DNA from: DASPWW01 sp963803425
GTDB lineage: Bacteria > Actinomycetota > Thermoleophilia > Solirubrobacterales > 70-9
DNA length: 64,000 bases
Reading direction: 5' to 3'
Assembly (NCBI GenBank): GCA_963803425.1
Contig: CAWDMA010000001.1
Span: forward strand, 310,001-374,000
A program made the position numbers and the translations under genes. This document shows, one piece after another, positions 9,268 to 16,821 of the stretch; within the stretch, counting starts at the first letter, position 1, and each line of letters opens with the position of its first letter. Under the pieces are notes generated by a model. That model made no database searches, had not been told where the DNA came from, and worked only from the letters and a program-made list of their open reading frames with translations.

Positions 9268-10110
9268 GTGCTGGGGATAGCGCTGGCGCTCGGTGCGAGC
9301 GTGACGTGGGGGTTCTCCGATTTCCTCGGCGGCCTGCAGACGCGGCGGTTCTCGGCTCTCTCGGTGCTGCTGGTCGCGCAGCCGGTCGGCCTGGTGCTCG
9401 CGGTCGCGGTCGCGGTGGTGCTGGGCGGCACCCCGCTCAGCGCCGGCGACCTCGCGCTCGCCGCAGGGGCCGGGGTCGCGGTGGTCGCATCGCTCGCCGT
9501 CTTCTACCGCGCGATGGCGCTCGGGTCGATCAGCGTCGTCACCACGATCGGCGCGCTCGGGGTGCTGGTCCCGATCGCCGTCGGGCTCGCGCGCGGGGAG
9601 CAGCCGCACGGGCTGCAGGCGATCGGCGCCGCTGTCGTGCTCCCCGCGGTGGTCGCCGTCGCCCACGATCCCGACCCCGAGTGGCGGGCGGCGAGCCGGC
9701 GCAGCGTCGGACTGGCGGCGCTGGCGGCTCTCGGGTTCGGGGTGTTCCTCCTGATCATCGACGACGTTGCCGCCGCCGACCCGGTGTGGACGATCGTCGG
9801 CGTCCGGGTGGGCGGGGTGGCTGCGATCGCGGCGGCCGCGGTGGCCCTTCGCCCCGGGCTGCCGCCGCTGCACGGCTCCACGCTGGCGGCGCTGCTCGGG
9901 ATCGGGCTGTTCGACGTGGCGGCGAACTCGCTGTACGCGGCGTCCACCAACCACGGCCTGCTTCCGCTGGTCGCGGTGGCGGCGTCGATGTACGCGGTGG
10001 TCACCGTGCTGCTGGCGCGCGTCGTGCTCGGGGAGCGCCTGGCGCGCTCCCAGCAGGTCGGGTTCGGGTTCGCGGTGCTCGGCACCGCGCTGATCGCCGC
10101 CGGTGCGTAG
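9268..10110 (+). CDS. EamA-type drug/metabolite transporter (DMT superfamily)
   Basis: A 280-residue protein with ten predicted membrane helices in two five-helix halves, the usual EamA arrangement. The first half starts GIALALGASVTWGFSDFLGG; the loop in the middle (HDPDPEWRAASRRS) separates the halves; the second half has FDVAANSLYAASTNHG and ends VVLGERLARSQQVGFGFAV, where the E-R pair in the last loop is typical. It starts at GTG 9268. These proteins export amino acids or metabolites; the substrate is not predictable. Its neighbours are a divergent flippase-like protein and a convergent secreted protein 16 bp downstream. Confidence 0.85.
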   Translation: MLGIALALGASVTWGFSDFLGGLQTRRFSALSVLLVAQPVGLVLAVAVAVVLGGTPLSAGDLALAAGAGVAVVASLAVFYRAMALGSISVVTTIGALGVLVPIAVGLARGEQPHGLQAIGAAVVLPAVVAVAHDPDPEWRAASRRSVGLAALAALGFGVFLLIIDDVAAADPVWTIVGVRVGGVAAIAAAAVALRPGLPPLHGSTLAALLGIGLFDVAANSLYAASTNHGLLPLVAVAASMYAVVTVLLARVVLGERLARSQQVGFGFAVLGTALIAAGA

Positions 10111-10125
10111 GCCGGCCGGCGCGGC

Positions 10126-11289
10126 TCAGCCGCGCAGGGCGGCCGGGTACACGTACACCCCGACGCCGCCCGTCGGCAGCAGCTTCACGGCGTCGCTCTG
10201 CGGCGCGGTGGACCCGGGCTTCGCCGTGTTCAGGACGAGGTTCGCGTACAGCGGGGTCGGGTTGCCGTCGTCGTCGACGGCGTCGTCCGTCATCGTGATC
10301 ACGCCGACCTTGCTCGTGTTGCAGATCGGCTGGCGCTGCGTGCAGTTGAAGCCGTTCGCCTCCGAGAGCTCGCCCGGCTGGTCGGTGATCCGCTTGATGT
10401 CCTTGTTCGGCCGAGCTGCGAGCGGGTCGGGGGTGAGCACCAGCCGGGTCCGGATCAGGGTCGCGTAGGAGAGCGCGCTGATGTCGGTGGTCATCCCGGC
10501 GACGGCGGCGATCTGGTCGTTCTTGCGGAGCCCGTCGAGCCGCTGGGAGTACACGACGACGTCATCGCCCTTCCGGATCGGGACGCTGGTGGTCTGCAGC
10601 TCGTTGGTGATCAGCGCCCCGATCGGCGGCTGGTCGGCGGGCGCGAACCGGATCGCGTTCAGCCGCCCCTTGTCCTGGACGATCGAGCCGTCCGGCTCGT
10701 CCTCGCCGATCAGCACCCTGTTCCGCTTCCCGGACTGCTTGCGCTTGTTGTGCGCCTCGACCGAGAAGTTCAGGTAGCAGCTGCCGGGCGTGCACGGGAG
10801 CTGGCCCGGGTCGCCGATGTCGAGCGAGGCGTCCGTGAACGTGATCACGCAGTGGTGCTCGCGGTCGGGCGGCTTCTGGCGGCACTTCAGCCGCTGCGCG
10901 CCGAGCTCCACCGCGCCCTCGCCGCCGGTCACGAACGGGCCGTTGGCGAGCACGACGCGCGCCTGCACGATCGGGTTGTAGGCGTAGGGCTTGCCGACGC
11001 AGCGGGCGCTCTTCTCATAGCAGTCGGTGGTGACCTCGAGCTCCGCGGTCGCCTTCAGCCGGTCGCCGCTCGACAGGCTCGGGAGCGACCCGGGGCCCAT
11101 CGACATCGCCGTGCGGGGGCGCTTTCCGGGCTTGCGGGTGATCGGGATCGACCCGCGCAGCTCCGAGTCGTTGCCGGTGGTCGCGACCAGCACGTGCGGG
11201 GATCCCCCCTGCGCATGCGACGTGGCGGCGAGGGGCGTCGCGGCGGCGCACACCGCGCACACCGTCAGCGCCGCGGCCACCGCCCTCAT
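10126..11289 (-). CDS. Secreted protein of unknown function, 387 residues
   Basis: Starts at the ATG complementary to 11287-11289, overlapping the stop of the HAD gene by 4 nt (ATGA). Residues 1-27 are a signal peptide (RAVAAALTVCAVCAAATPLAATSHAQG). The mature protein holds several cysteines (TTDCYEKSARC, RLKCRQKP, LPCTPGSCYLNFS, GFNCTQRQPICN), consistent with disulfides outside the cell, and beta-rich repeats such as QARVVLANGPFV and LIRTRLVLTPDP. I see no catalytic motif and no sortase or lipobox signal. It ends PTGGVGVYVYPAALRG. The overlap with an intracellular HAD gene suggests co-transcription but not shared function. Confidence 0.75.
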   Translation of the reverse strand: MRAVAAALTVCAVCAAATPLAATSHAQGGSPHVLVATTGNDSELRGSIPITRKPGKRPRTAMSMGPGSLPSLSSGDRLKATAELEVTTDCYEKSARCVGKPYAYNPIVQARVVLANGPFVTGGEGAVELGAQRLKCRQKPPDREHHCVITFTDASLDIGDPGQLPCTPGSCYLNFSVEAHNKRKQSGKRNRVLIGEDEPDGSIVQDKGRLNAIRFAPADQPPIGALITNELQTTSVPIRKGDDVVVYSQRLDGLRKNDQIAAVAGMTTDISALSYATLIRTRLVLTPDPLAARPNKDIKRITDQPGELSEANGFNCTQRQPICNTSKVGVITMTDDAVDDDGNPTPLYANLVLNTAKPGSTAPQSDAVKLLPTGGVGVYVYPAALRG

Positions 11290-11918
11290 CGGCCCGCCTC
11301 CCCATCCAGCCGGATCCCGAGCAGCTGCTCGAGCCGCTCCACCGTCCGCTCCGGGTCGCGGTGCAGGACGGCGGTCATCCCGACCCGCTGCGCGCCCTCC
11401 ACGTTCTCGCGCAGGTCGTCCACGAACACGCACGCTTCGACCGCGACGCCGAGCCTGTCCGCCGCCAGCTCGTAGATCTCGGGCTGCGGCTTGTGCAGCC
11501 CCACGTCCCCGGAGATCACAACGACGTCGAACAGCTCCTCGATCAGCGCGGGGTCGTAGATCGTCCGCCCCCACGAGTTCGAGATCAGCCCCGTCCGCAC
11601 CCCGGCCCGGCGCGCCGCCCGGACCGCGCCGGCGACATGCTGCTCCGGCTCGATCGCGGCGAACATCCGGGTGATCAATCCCTCCGTCTGCGTGATCCCG
11701 AGGCGGGCGCCGAACCGGCGCTCGAACTCGGCAGCCGAGATCTCGCCGGTCTCCATTCCGCGGAGATCGGCGAGGGCATCGCGGTCGTTCTTGAAAAGCT
11801 CGCGCACCATTCCCTGCTCGAGTCCCTCGTTGCGGCAGAACTCGTCGAATCCCTGCCAGACGCTGGTGGTAAGAACACCGCCGAAGTCCACGAGTAGCGC
11901 CCGGTCGTGATCGTTCAT
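11286..11918 (-). CDS. HAD-family hydrolase of the epoxide-hydrolase N-domain type (ACAD10 HAD-like)
   Basis: A 210-residue HAD protein. Start at the ATG complementary to 11916-11918 is preferred; an in-frame start 11 codons earlier adds only non-homologous sequence. Motif I is LLVDFGGVLTTS: the nucleophile Asp is present but the second Asp of DxD is glycine, as in the HAD domain of animal ACAD10 (from memory). Motif II is TGLISNSWG, motif III region VVVISGDVGLHKPQPEIYEL supplies Lys, and motif IV is CVFVDDLRENVEGA. It lies divergent, 44 bp from a kinase-like APH gene, which in turn faces an ACAD11-like dehydrogenase. The three correspond to the three domains of ACAD10. Confidence 0.87.
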   Translation of the reverse strand: MNDHDRALLVDFGGVLTTSVWQGFDEFCRNEGLEQGMVRELFKNDRDALADLRGMETGEISAAEFERRFGARLGITQTEGLITRMFAAIEPEQHVAGAVRAARRAGVRTGLISNSWGRTIYDPALIEELFDVVVISGDVGLHKPQPEIYELAADRLGVAVEACVFVDDLRENVEGAQRVGMTAVLHRDPERTVERLEQLLGIRLDGEAGR

Positions 11919-11962
11919 CGGCGGGCAGGTTAGGGAGCGATCCGGGCGCATATGCTTTCGCG

Positions 11963-13000
11963 ATGGTGGAGGAGGCCCCGGAGGGGATCGATCGCGCGGG
12001 GGTGGAGGCGTGGTTCGCGGAGAACGTGTCCGATGTCACGTTGCCGCTCACGTTCGATCGGATCTCGGGCGGCCGCTCCAACCTCACCTTCGCGGTCGCG
12101 GACGCGGCCGGCGCGCGGTGGGCGCTGCGCCGGCCTCCGCTCGGCAAGGGTCTTGAGTCGGCTCACGACATGGGCCGCGAGCACCGGGTGATCTCCGCGC
12201 TCGCCCCGACGCCGGTGCCGGTGGCTCCGGTGGTCGGGATGTGCGAGGACGAGTCGGTCAACGGCGCCCCGTTCTTCGTGATGGAGTTCGTCGAGGGACC
12301 CATCCTGCGCACAAGCGAGGAGGCGAGCGAGGCGTTCGATCGGCCGGAGCGGGGCGCGATCGGCGAGCGCGTCGCGGACACGCTCGTGAAGATCCACGAG
12401 GTGGAGCCTGACGCGGTCGGGCTAGGCGAGCTCGGGAAGAAGCAGGACTACGTCGCCCGGCAGCTGCACCGGTGGCACGGCCAGTGGGAGAAGTCGAAGA
12501 CGCGAGAGGTGCCGCTGATCGACGACGTTCACGATCGCCTCGTCGCGCGGATCCCGGACCAGGCCCCGGCGACGATCGTGCACGGCGACTACCGGCTCGA
12601 CAACATGATCCTCGCCCCCTCCGGCGAGATCGCCGCTGTCGTCGACTGGGAGCTGTGCACACTCGGCGACCCGCTCGCCGACGTCGGGATGCTGGTCGTG
12701 TACTGGGGCGAGCCCGGAGACGATCTGCTCCCCCTGCACGACCCGCCCACGCTCGCGCCCGGCTTCCCCGGCCGCGACCAGGTCAAGGCCCGGTACGCGG
12801 AGCTCTCCGGGCGCGACCTCTCCGAGATCGACTTCTACATCGCCCTCGGCCACTGGAAGCTGGCGATCATCCTGCAGGGGATCATCTTCCGCGTCGCAGC
12901 CGGCCAGTACGGAGAGGGCGAGGACGAGGGCGACGAGACGCACGCGTACGTCGAGCGGCTCGCCCAGGCCGCCGACGAGGACGTGCGGCGGCTGGGCTAG
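11963..13000 (+). CDS. APH-family phosphotransferase (ACAD10/ACAD11 kinase-domain-like)
   Basis: A 345-residue kinase-fold protein. Key pieces are ISGGRSNLTFAVAD (nucleotide loop, ~residues 34-47), RWALRRPP with the ATP-binding position, HDMGREHRVISAL, the catalytic loop IVHGDYRLDNMILAP (~residues 199-213) with Asp and Asn, and VVDWELCTLGDPLADVGML with the metal-binding Asp. These match the APH domain of vertebrate ACAD10/11 better than antibiotic kinases. That domain is reported to phosphorylate 4-hydroxyacyl-CoA so that the dehydrogenase domain can eliminate phosphate; the same role is inferred here. The gene converges with the ACAD11-like gene, overlapping by 4 nt. Start ATG 11963. Confidence 0.88.
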   Translation: MVEEAPEGIDRAGVEAWFAENVSDVTLPLTFDRISGGRSNLTFAVADAAGARWALRRPPLGKGLESAHDMGREHRVISALAPTPVPVAPVVGMCEDESVNGAPFFVMEFVEGPILRTSEEASEAFDRPERGAIGERVADTLVKIHEVEPDAVGLGELGKKQDYVARQLHRWHGQWEKSKTREVPLIDDVHDRLVARIPDQAPATIVHGDYRLDNMILAPSGEIAAVVDWELCTLGDPLADVGMLVVYWGEPGDDLLPLHDPPTLAPGFPGRDQVKARYAELSGRDLSEIDFYIALGHWKLAIILQGIIFRVAAGQYGEGEDEGDETHAYVERLAQAADEDVRRLG

Positions 13001-14262
13001 CTCGCGACCCGGGCCGGCTCGGCGGGGGCGGCCGGAGCCGACTCGCCCTGCTGCATCCGCTTCGCGGCGCGGTTCAGCTCGCGGCGCGCGATCACCATCT
13101 TGTGGACCTCGTCGGGCCCGTCGGCGACCTTCAGCATCCGGCTGAACCGCCACATCCCGGCGAGCGGGGTGTCGTCGGACATCCCGAGCGCGCCGTGCAC
13201 CTGGATCGCGCGGTCGAGCACGTCCATCACCACGTTCGCGGCGACGACCTTGATCATCGAGATCTCCTGGCGGGCGGCGCGCTTGCCGGCGGTGTCCATC
13301 TTCCACGCCGCGAGCAGCGTCAGCAGCCGGGCCTGGTCGGTCTCCATCCGCGACAGCGCGATGAAGTCCTGCACGAACTGCTTCTCGGAGAGCTTCTCGC
13401 CGAACACCTCGCGCGTGTTGGCGCGCTCGCACATCATCTCGATGGCGCGCTCCGCGCTCCCGATCGCGCGCATGCAGTGATGGATCCGGCCGGGGCCGAG
13501 CCGGTCCTGGGCGATCACGAAGCCGGCGCCGCGCTCCCCCAGCAGGCTGGACTCCGGGACGCGGCAGTCCTCGTATCGGACTTCGCAGTGGCCGGGGCCC
13601 GCATCGTGCCCCATCACCGGCACCGGCCGGACCAGGTCGAACCCCGGATTGTCGATCGGGACCAGGATCATGCTCGCGCGCCCGTAGGGCGGCGCGTCCG
13701 GGTCGGTCACGCACATCACGATCGCGACCGAGGCGCCCACCGCCCCCGAGGTGAACCACTTGTGGCCGTTGATCACCCACTCGCCGTCCTCGAGCACGGC
13801 GCGGGTGCGAAGCGTGGTCGGGTCGGAACCGGACACCTCGGGCTCGGTCATCGAGAAGCAGCTTCGGATCTCGCCGTCGAGGAGCGGCTCCAGCCATTGC
13901 GCCCGCTGCTCCTCGGTTCCGTGCTCGGCGAGGACCTCCATGTTGCCGGTGTCCGGGGCGCTGCAGTTGAAGACCATCGGCGCGATCGCGGGGCTGCGGC
14001 CCATCTCCTCGCACAGGACGCCGTACTCGACGTTGGTCAGCCCGGCGCCGTAGCGGTCGTCGGGCATGAACATGTTCCACAGCCCCTGCTCGCGGGCGAG
14101 CGCGCGCAGCTCGACCAGGATCTGCGGGTAAGCGGTGCCCGGTGCGACCTCAGCGTCGACCGCCGCGAGTGCCTCGGCCTCGACCGGGTACACGTGCTCG
14201 CGCATGAACTCCCGGACGCGATCGCGGAGCTCGGTGACGCGCGGGCTGAGCTCGAAGTCCAT
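12997..14262 (-). CDS. Acyl-CoA dehydrogenase of the ACAD10/ACAD11 class
   Basis: A 421-residue dehydrogenase starting at ATG 14262. It shows APDTGNMEVLAEHGTEEQ, SCFSMTEPEVSGSDPTTL, VINGHKWFTSGAVGA, LGPGRIHHCMRAIGSAERA and the C-terminal VADGPDEVHKMVIARREL. The GRIHHCMR segment and the Asp-Glu of DGPDEVH are marks of the ACAD10/11 class. In that class the chemistry is thought to act on phosphorylated 4-hydroxyacyl-CoA, ending as 2-enoyl-CoA for beta-oxidation. Its pairing with the APH gene supports this. The last ~25 residues are an Ala/Pro-rich tail. Confidence 0.92.
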   Translation of the reverse strand: MDFELSPRVTELRDRVREFMREHVYPVEAEALAAVDAEVAPGTAYPQILVELRALAREQGLWNMFMPDDRYGAGLTNVEYGVLCEEMGRSPAIAPMVFNCSAPDTGNMEVLAEHGTEEQRAQWLEPLLDGEIRSCFSMTEPEVSGSDPTTLRTRAVLEDGEWVINGHKWFTSGAVGASVAIVMCVTDPDAPPYGRASMILVPIDNPGFDLVRPVPVMGHDAGPGHCEVRYEDCRVPESSLLGERGAGFVIAQDRLGPGRIHHCMRAIGSAERAIEMMCERANTREVFGEKLSEKQFVQDFIALSRMETDQARLLTLLAAWKMDTAGKRAARQEISMIKVVAANVVMDVLDRAIQVHGALGMSDDTPLAGMWRFSRMLKVADGPDEVHKMVIARRELNRAAKRMQQGESAPAAPAEPARVAS

Positions 14263-14305
14263 CGGGCCGCAGCGTACCCGGTTGACGGCCCGGTCGGGGC
14301 GGTTG

Positions 14306-15235
14306 TCAGCCCGGGGGCGGCGCCCGGTCCTCGCTGGCCGGGACCGGACGCGCTCGCGACCGTGAGGCGGTCTCGAACCAGAACAGCGCCGCGGTGATCA
14401 GCGCCGCGACGATGATCGCCGGCACCACCACCTCGAGGCTGCCCTCCTTCACCACCAGCGCCACCCCGGCGCCGGTCAGCACCACCGCGAGCAGCGTCCG
14501 CAGGAACGCCTGCGGCGCCTTCACCGAGAGCTGGCTGCCCACGATCACGCCCGGGATCGAGCCGATCAGGATGTTGCCGGCTAGCGAGAAGTCGACGTTT
14601 CCGCCGACCCAGTGGGCGATCCCCGCCACCCACAGCAGCACCGCGGCCTGGAAGATGCTCGTCCCCGCGACCCGCTGCGGGGTGAGCCGGAAGATCATGA
14701 TCAGGGCGATCGCGACCAGCGCGCCGCTGCCGGCCGAGGTGAGCGCGATCACGAACCCGGTCACCATCCCCGTCGCGATCGCGGCGGCGATGTGGCGCCC
14801 GTACAGGTGCATCGCGTAGCGCTCCTCGATCACGTGCGAGAGGAACAGCGACCGCAGCAGGGTCGCGGCGCCGACGACGAGCAGGGTCGCGCCGAGGATC
14901 CCGAGCACGATCTCGTTCAAGGTCTGCTCCCCGACACTCTCCTGAAGCCGCTCGATCACCCACACTCCTGCGATTGCCGCGGGGACGCTGCCGACGGTCA
15001 GCCACAGGGCGAGCGCCCGATGCACCGTCCGAAGCCGCAGGTGGCGGGCGCCGCCCACGGTCTTCGTGATCGCGGCGTAGAAGATGTCGGTCCCGATCGC
15101 CGTCACCGGGTTGATCCCGAAGATCAGGATCAGCAGCGGGGTCATCAGCGACGCCCCGCCGACACCGGTGAGACCGACGAGCAGGCCGATGCCTGCGCCG
15201 AAGACGATGATCGCCGGGTCCAAGCCGGCAATCAT
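14306..15235 (-). CDS. TauE/SafE-family sulfur-compound or anion transporter, second copy
   Basis: A 309-residue membrane protein with about eight helices. Each half carries the family motif: LVGLTGVGGASLMTPLLILIFG near the N-terminus and ALTSAGSGALVAIALIMIF near residue 175. It is a close paralogue of the gene just upstream, 9 bp away; the shared pieces include PVTAIGTDIFYAA, KTVGG, GNVDFSLAGNILIGSIPGV. It probably arose by tandem duplication. A TauE-family protein (CysZ) serves sulfate uptake in Corynebacterium, and the nearby sulfate assimilation genes suggest the same here. Start is ATG 15235. Confidence 0.88.
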   Translation of the reverse strand: MIAGLDPAIIVFGAGIGLLVGLTGVGGASLMTPLLILIFGINPVTAIGTDIFYAAITKTVGGARHLRLRTVHRALALWLTVGSVPAAIAGVWVIERLQESVGEQTLNEIVLGILGATLLVVGAATLLRSLFLSHVIEERYAMHLYGRHIAAAIATGMVTGFVIALTSAGSGALVAIALIMIFRLTPQRVAGTSIFQAAVLLWVAGIAHWVGGNVDFSLAGNILIGSIPGVIVGSQLSVKAPQAFLRTLLAVVLTGAGVALVVKEGSLEVVVPAIIVAALITAALFWFETASRSRARPVPASEDRAPPPG

Positions 15236-15244
15236 CGTAAGCCG

Positions 15245-16168
15245 TCAGCCGCCTCCTGCTCCGCTCGGCTCGGGCCGGGCCCTCCGCCCGCCGCGCCCGC
15301 CCGAGGTCATGATCGCCTGCGCTGCGAACAGCATGCCGACGACGACCGCGGCGATCGCGATCGCGGGCACGACGACCTCGGGGGTGCCCTCCTTCAGGAT
15401 CAGGGTGGTCCCCGAGGCGATCAGGACGACCGCCAGCGCGGTGCGGAGGAAGCGCTGCGGCGTGCGCACCGCGAGCATCCCGCCGAGCAGCACGCCCGGG
15501 ATCGAGCCGATCAGGATGTTCCCGGCCAGGACGAAGTCGACGTTGCCGCCGATCCAGTGGGCGATCCCGGCCGCCCACAGCAGCACCGCGGCGTGGAAGA
15601 TGTCCGTCCCGACGACCCGCTGGGGGACGAGGCGGTAGATCGTGATCAAGCCGATTCCGATCAGCGTTCCGGAGCCCGCCGAGGTGAGCCCGATCACGAA
15701 CCCGGTCACCATCCCGAGCACCACAGCGGCGACGATGTGCCGGGTGTACAGGTGCAGCGCGTAGCGCTCCTGGATCACGTGCCGGAGCAGGATCGAGCGC
15801 AGCAGGGTGGCGATCCCGACGACCACCAGCATCCCACCGAGCATTCCCAGGATGAGCTGGTTCAGCGCGTCCTCGCCGTAGCGCTGCTGGAGCAGCTCGA
15901 TCACGTACACGCCGAGGATCGCCGACGGGACGCTGCCGACCGCGAGCCAGAATGCGAGGCCGCGGTGGACGGTCTTCAGCCGCAGGTGCTGGATTCCGCC
16001 GACGGTCTTGGTGACGGCGGCGTAGAAGATGTCGGTGCCGATCGCGGTCACCGGAGAGATCCCGAACACCAGGATCAGCATCGGGGTCATCAGCGACGCG
16101 CCGCCCATACCGGTCATCCCGACGAGCAGCCCGATCCCGAGCCCGAACATGATGATTGCTGGGTCCAC
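15245..16168 (-). CDS. TauE/SafE-family sulfur-compound or anion transporter, first copy
   Basis: A 307-residue protein starting at GTG 16168, with the paired family motifs LVGMTGMGGASLMTPMLILVFG and GLTSAGSGTLIGIGLI. It is the first gene of a two-gene minus-strand unit with its paralogue. A 29-bp inverted repeat lies 13 bp upstream of the start, so the pair is probably regulated as a unit, most likely by the Rrf2 protein encoded just upstream. Sulfate or sulfite is the expected substrate from context; direction of transport cannot be told. The C-terminal tail is Gly/Arg-rich and cytoplasmic. Confidence 0.88.
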   Translation of the reverse strand: MDPAIIMFGLGIGLLVGMTGMGGASLMTPMLILVFGISPVTAIGTDIFYAAVTKTVGGIQHLRLKTVHRGLAFWLAVGSVPSAILGVYVIELLQQRYGEDALNQLILGMLGGMLVVVGIATLLRSILLRHVIQERYALHLYTRHIVAAVVLGMVTGFVIGLTSAGSGTLIGIGLITIYRLVPQRVVGTDIFHAAVLLWAAGIAHWIGGNVDFVLAGNILIGSIPGVLLGGMLAVRTPQRFLRTALAVVLIASGTTLILKEGTPEVVVPAIAIAAVVVGMLFAAQAIMTSGGRGGRRARPEPSGAGGG

Positions 16169-16181
16169 TTACCTGTACCTG

Positions 16182-16210
16182 CCTTTGTTGACCAAGTTAG
16201 TCAAACAAGG
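16182..16210. promoter_or_regulatory. Inverted repeat upstream of the TauE pair (probable Rrf2 operator)
   Basis: Arms CCTTTGTTGAC (16182-16192) and GTCAAACAAGG (16200-16210) flank CAAGTTA. The core TTGAC-N7-GTCAA is perfect and 9 of 11 outer positions pair. Read on the minus strand the core contains TTGACT, a good -35, so a bound repressor would block the promoter. The Rrf2-family gene lies immediately upstream. The length and AT-rich core match sites of Rrf2-family regulators. Confidence 0.5.
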
Positions 16211-16255
16211 CGCCCGCGAGTGTAGCGGCATCCGCAGCGCAGTGTGCGAAGCCGC

Positions 16256-16714
16256 CTACCGGTGGACCCAGGCGTCCGGGTCGCGCGTGAGCTGCTCGAT
16301 CGGATCGGGGAGCCGGCCCGCGGTTACGTCGGCGAGCGTGACGTGCTCGAGCACGGCGCGGAGGTTGGCGCGGACCGCGATCCACACGTCCTGGAGCCGC
16401 TCCGCGTGGCCGGGGTAGCTGGTCTCCTCCGGCGCGGAGTCCTGGATGTTCGCGAGCGGGCCCTCGACGGCGCGAATCACGTCCGCCAGGGTGATCTCCT
16501 CGGGCGCGCGCGCCAGCCAGTAGCCGCCGTTGACGCCGCGCTTGGTCCGCACGATCCTGGCGTGCTTCAGCTCCAGCAGGATGTGCTCCAGAAACTGCAG
16601 GGGGAGGTCCTGGGACTCCGCGAGCAGCTCGCCCTTGAGGGGCTTCGCGTCCTCGACAGCGGCCAGCTCGAGTGCCGCTCGAACTGCGTAGTCGGCTTTT
16701 GCGGTGATTCTCAT
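16256..16714 (-). CDS. Rrf2-family transcriptional regulator without cysteines (CymR-like)
   Basis: A 152-residue winged-helix regulator starting at ATG 16714. The helix-turn-helix spans ITAKADYAVRAALELA to LPLQFLEHILLELKHARIV, followed by the wing TKRGVNGGYWLARAPEEITL, which is diagnostic of Rrf2. IscR, NsrR and RirA ligate an Fe-S cluster with three cysteines near residues 90-110; here that region (GPLANIQDSAPEETSYPGHAERLQ) has none and the whole protein has no cysteine. CymR of Bacillus, the cysteine-metabolism repressor, is likewise cluster-free. Position between sulfate transporters and the cys genes supports a sulfur-control role. Likely targets are the TauE pair and perhaps its own gene. 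Confidence 0.87.
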   Translation of the reverse strand: MRITAKADYAVRAALELAAVEDAKPLKGELLAESQDLPLQFLEHILLELKHARIVRTKRGVNGGYWLARAPEEITLADVIRAVEGPLANIQDSAPEETSYPGHAERLQDVWIAVRANLRAVLEHVTLADVTAGRLPDPIEQLTRDPDAWVHR

Positions 16715-16736
16715 GGCCGACCGCGTCCTCCCGTAT

Positions 16737-16775
16737 GACAGGGACCTGCCTGTCGCGGCGACGTTCGTCGCCGCG
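16737..16775. promoter_or_regulatory. Nested inverted repeats between the Rrf2 and PHP genes
   Basis: CGCGGCGACG (16754-16763) and CGTCGCCGCG (16766-16775) are a perfect 10-bp inverted repeat with a 2-base spacer. An overlapping repeat, GACAGG and CCTGTC six bases apart, begins near 16738. They lie in the divergent promoter region, between start codons at 16714 and 16822. They could be an operator for either gene or an RNA hairpin; the tiny loop favours a DNA site. Confidence 0.35.
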
Positions 16776-16821
16776 CACAGACACTTGTCCGGGCGCGTCC
16801 GGGTTGCAGCAGGGATGTGCT

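Noticed and set aside
10119..10135. GCGCGGCT/AGCCGCGC hairpin as a terminator between convergent genes
   Set aside because: Loop of one base and no T-run; it overlaps the stop of the minus-strand gene, so I cannot call it a terminator.
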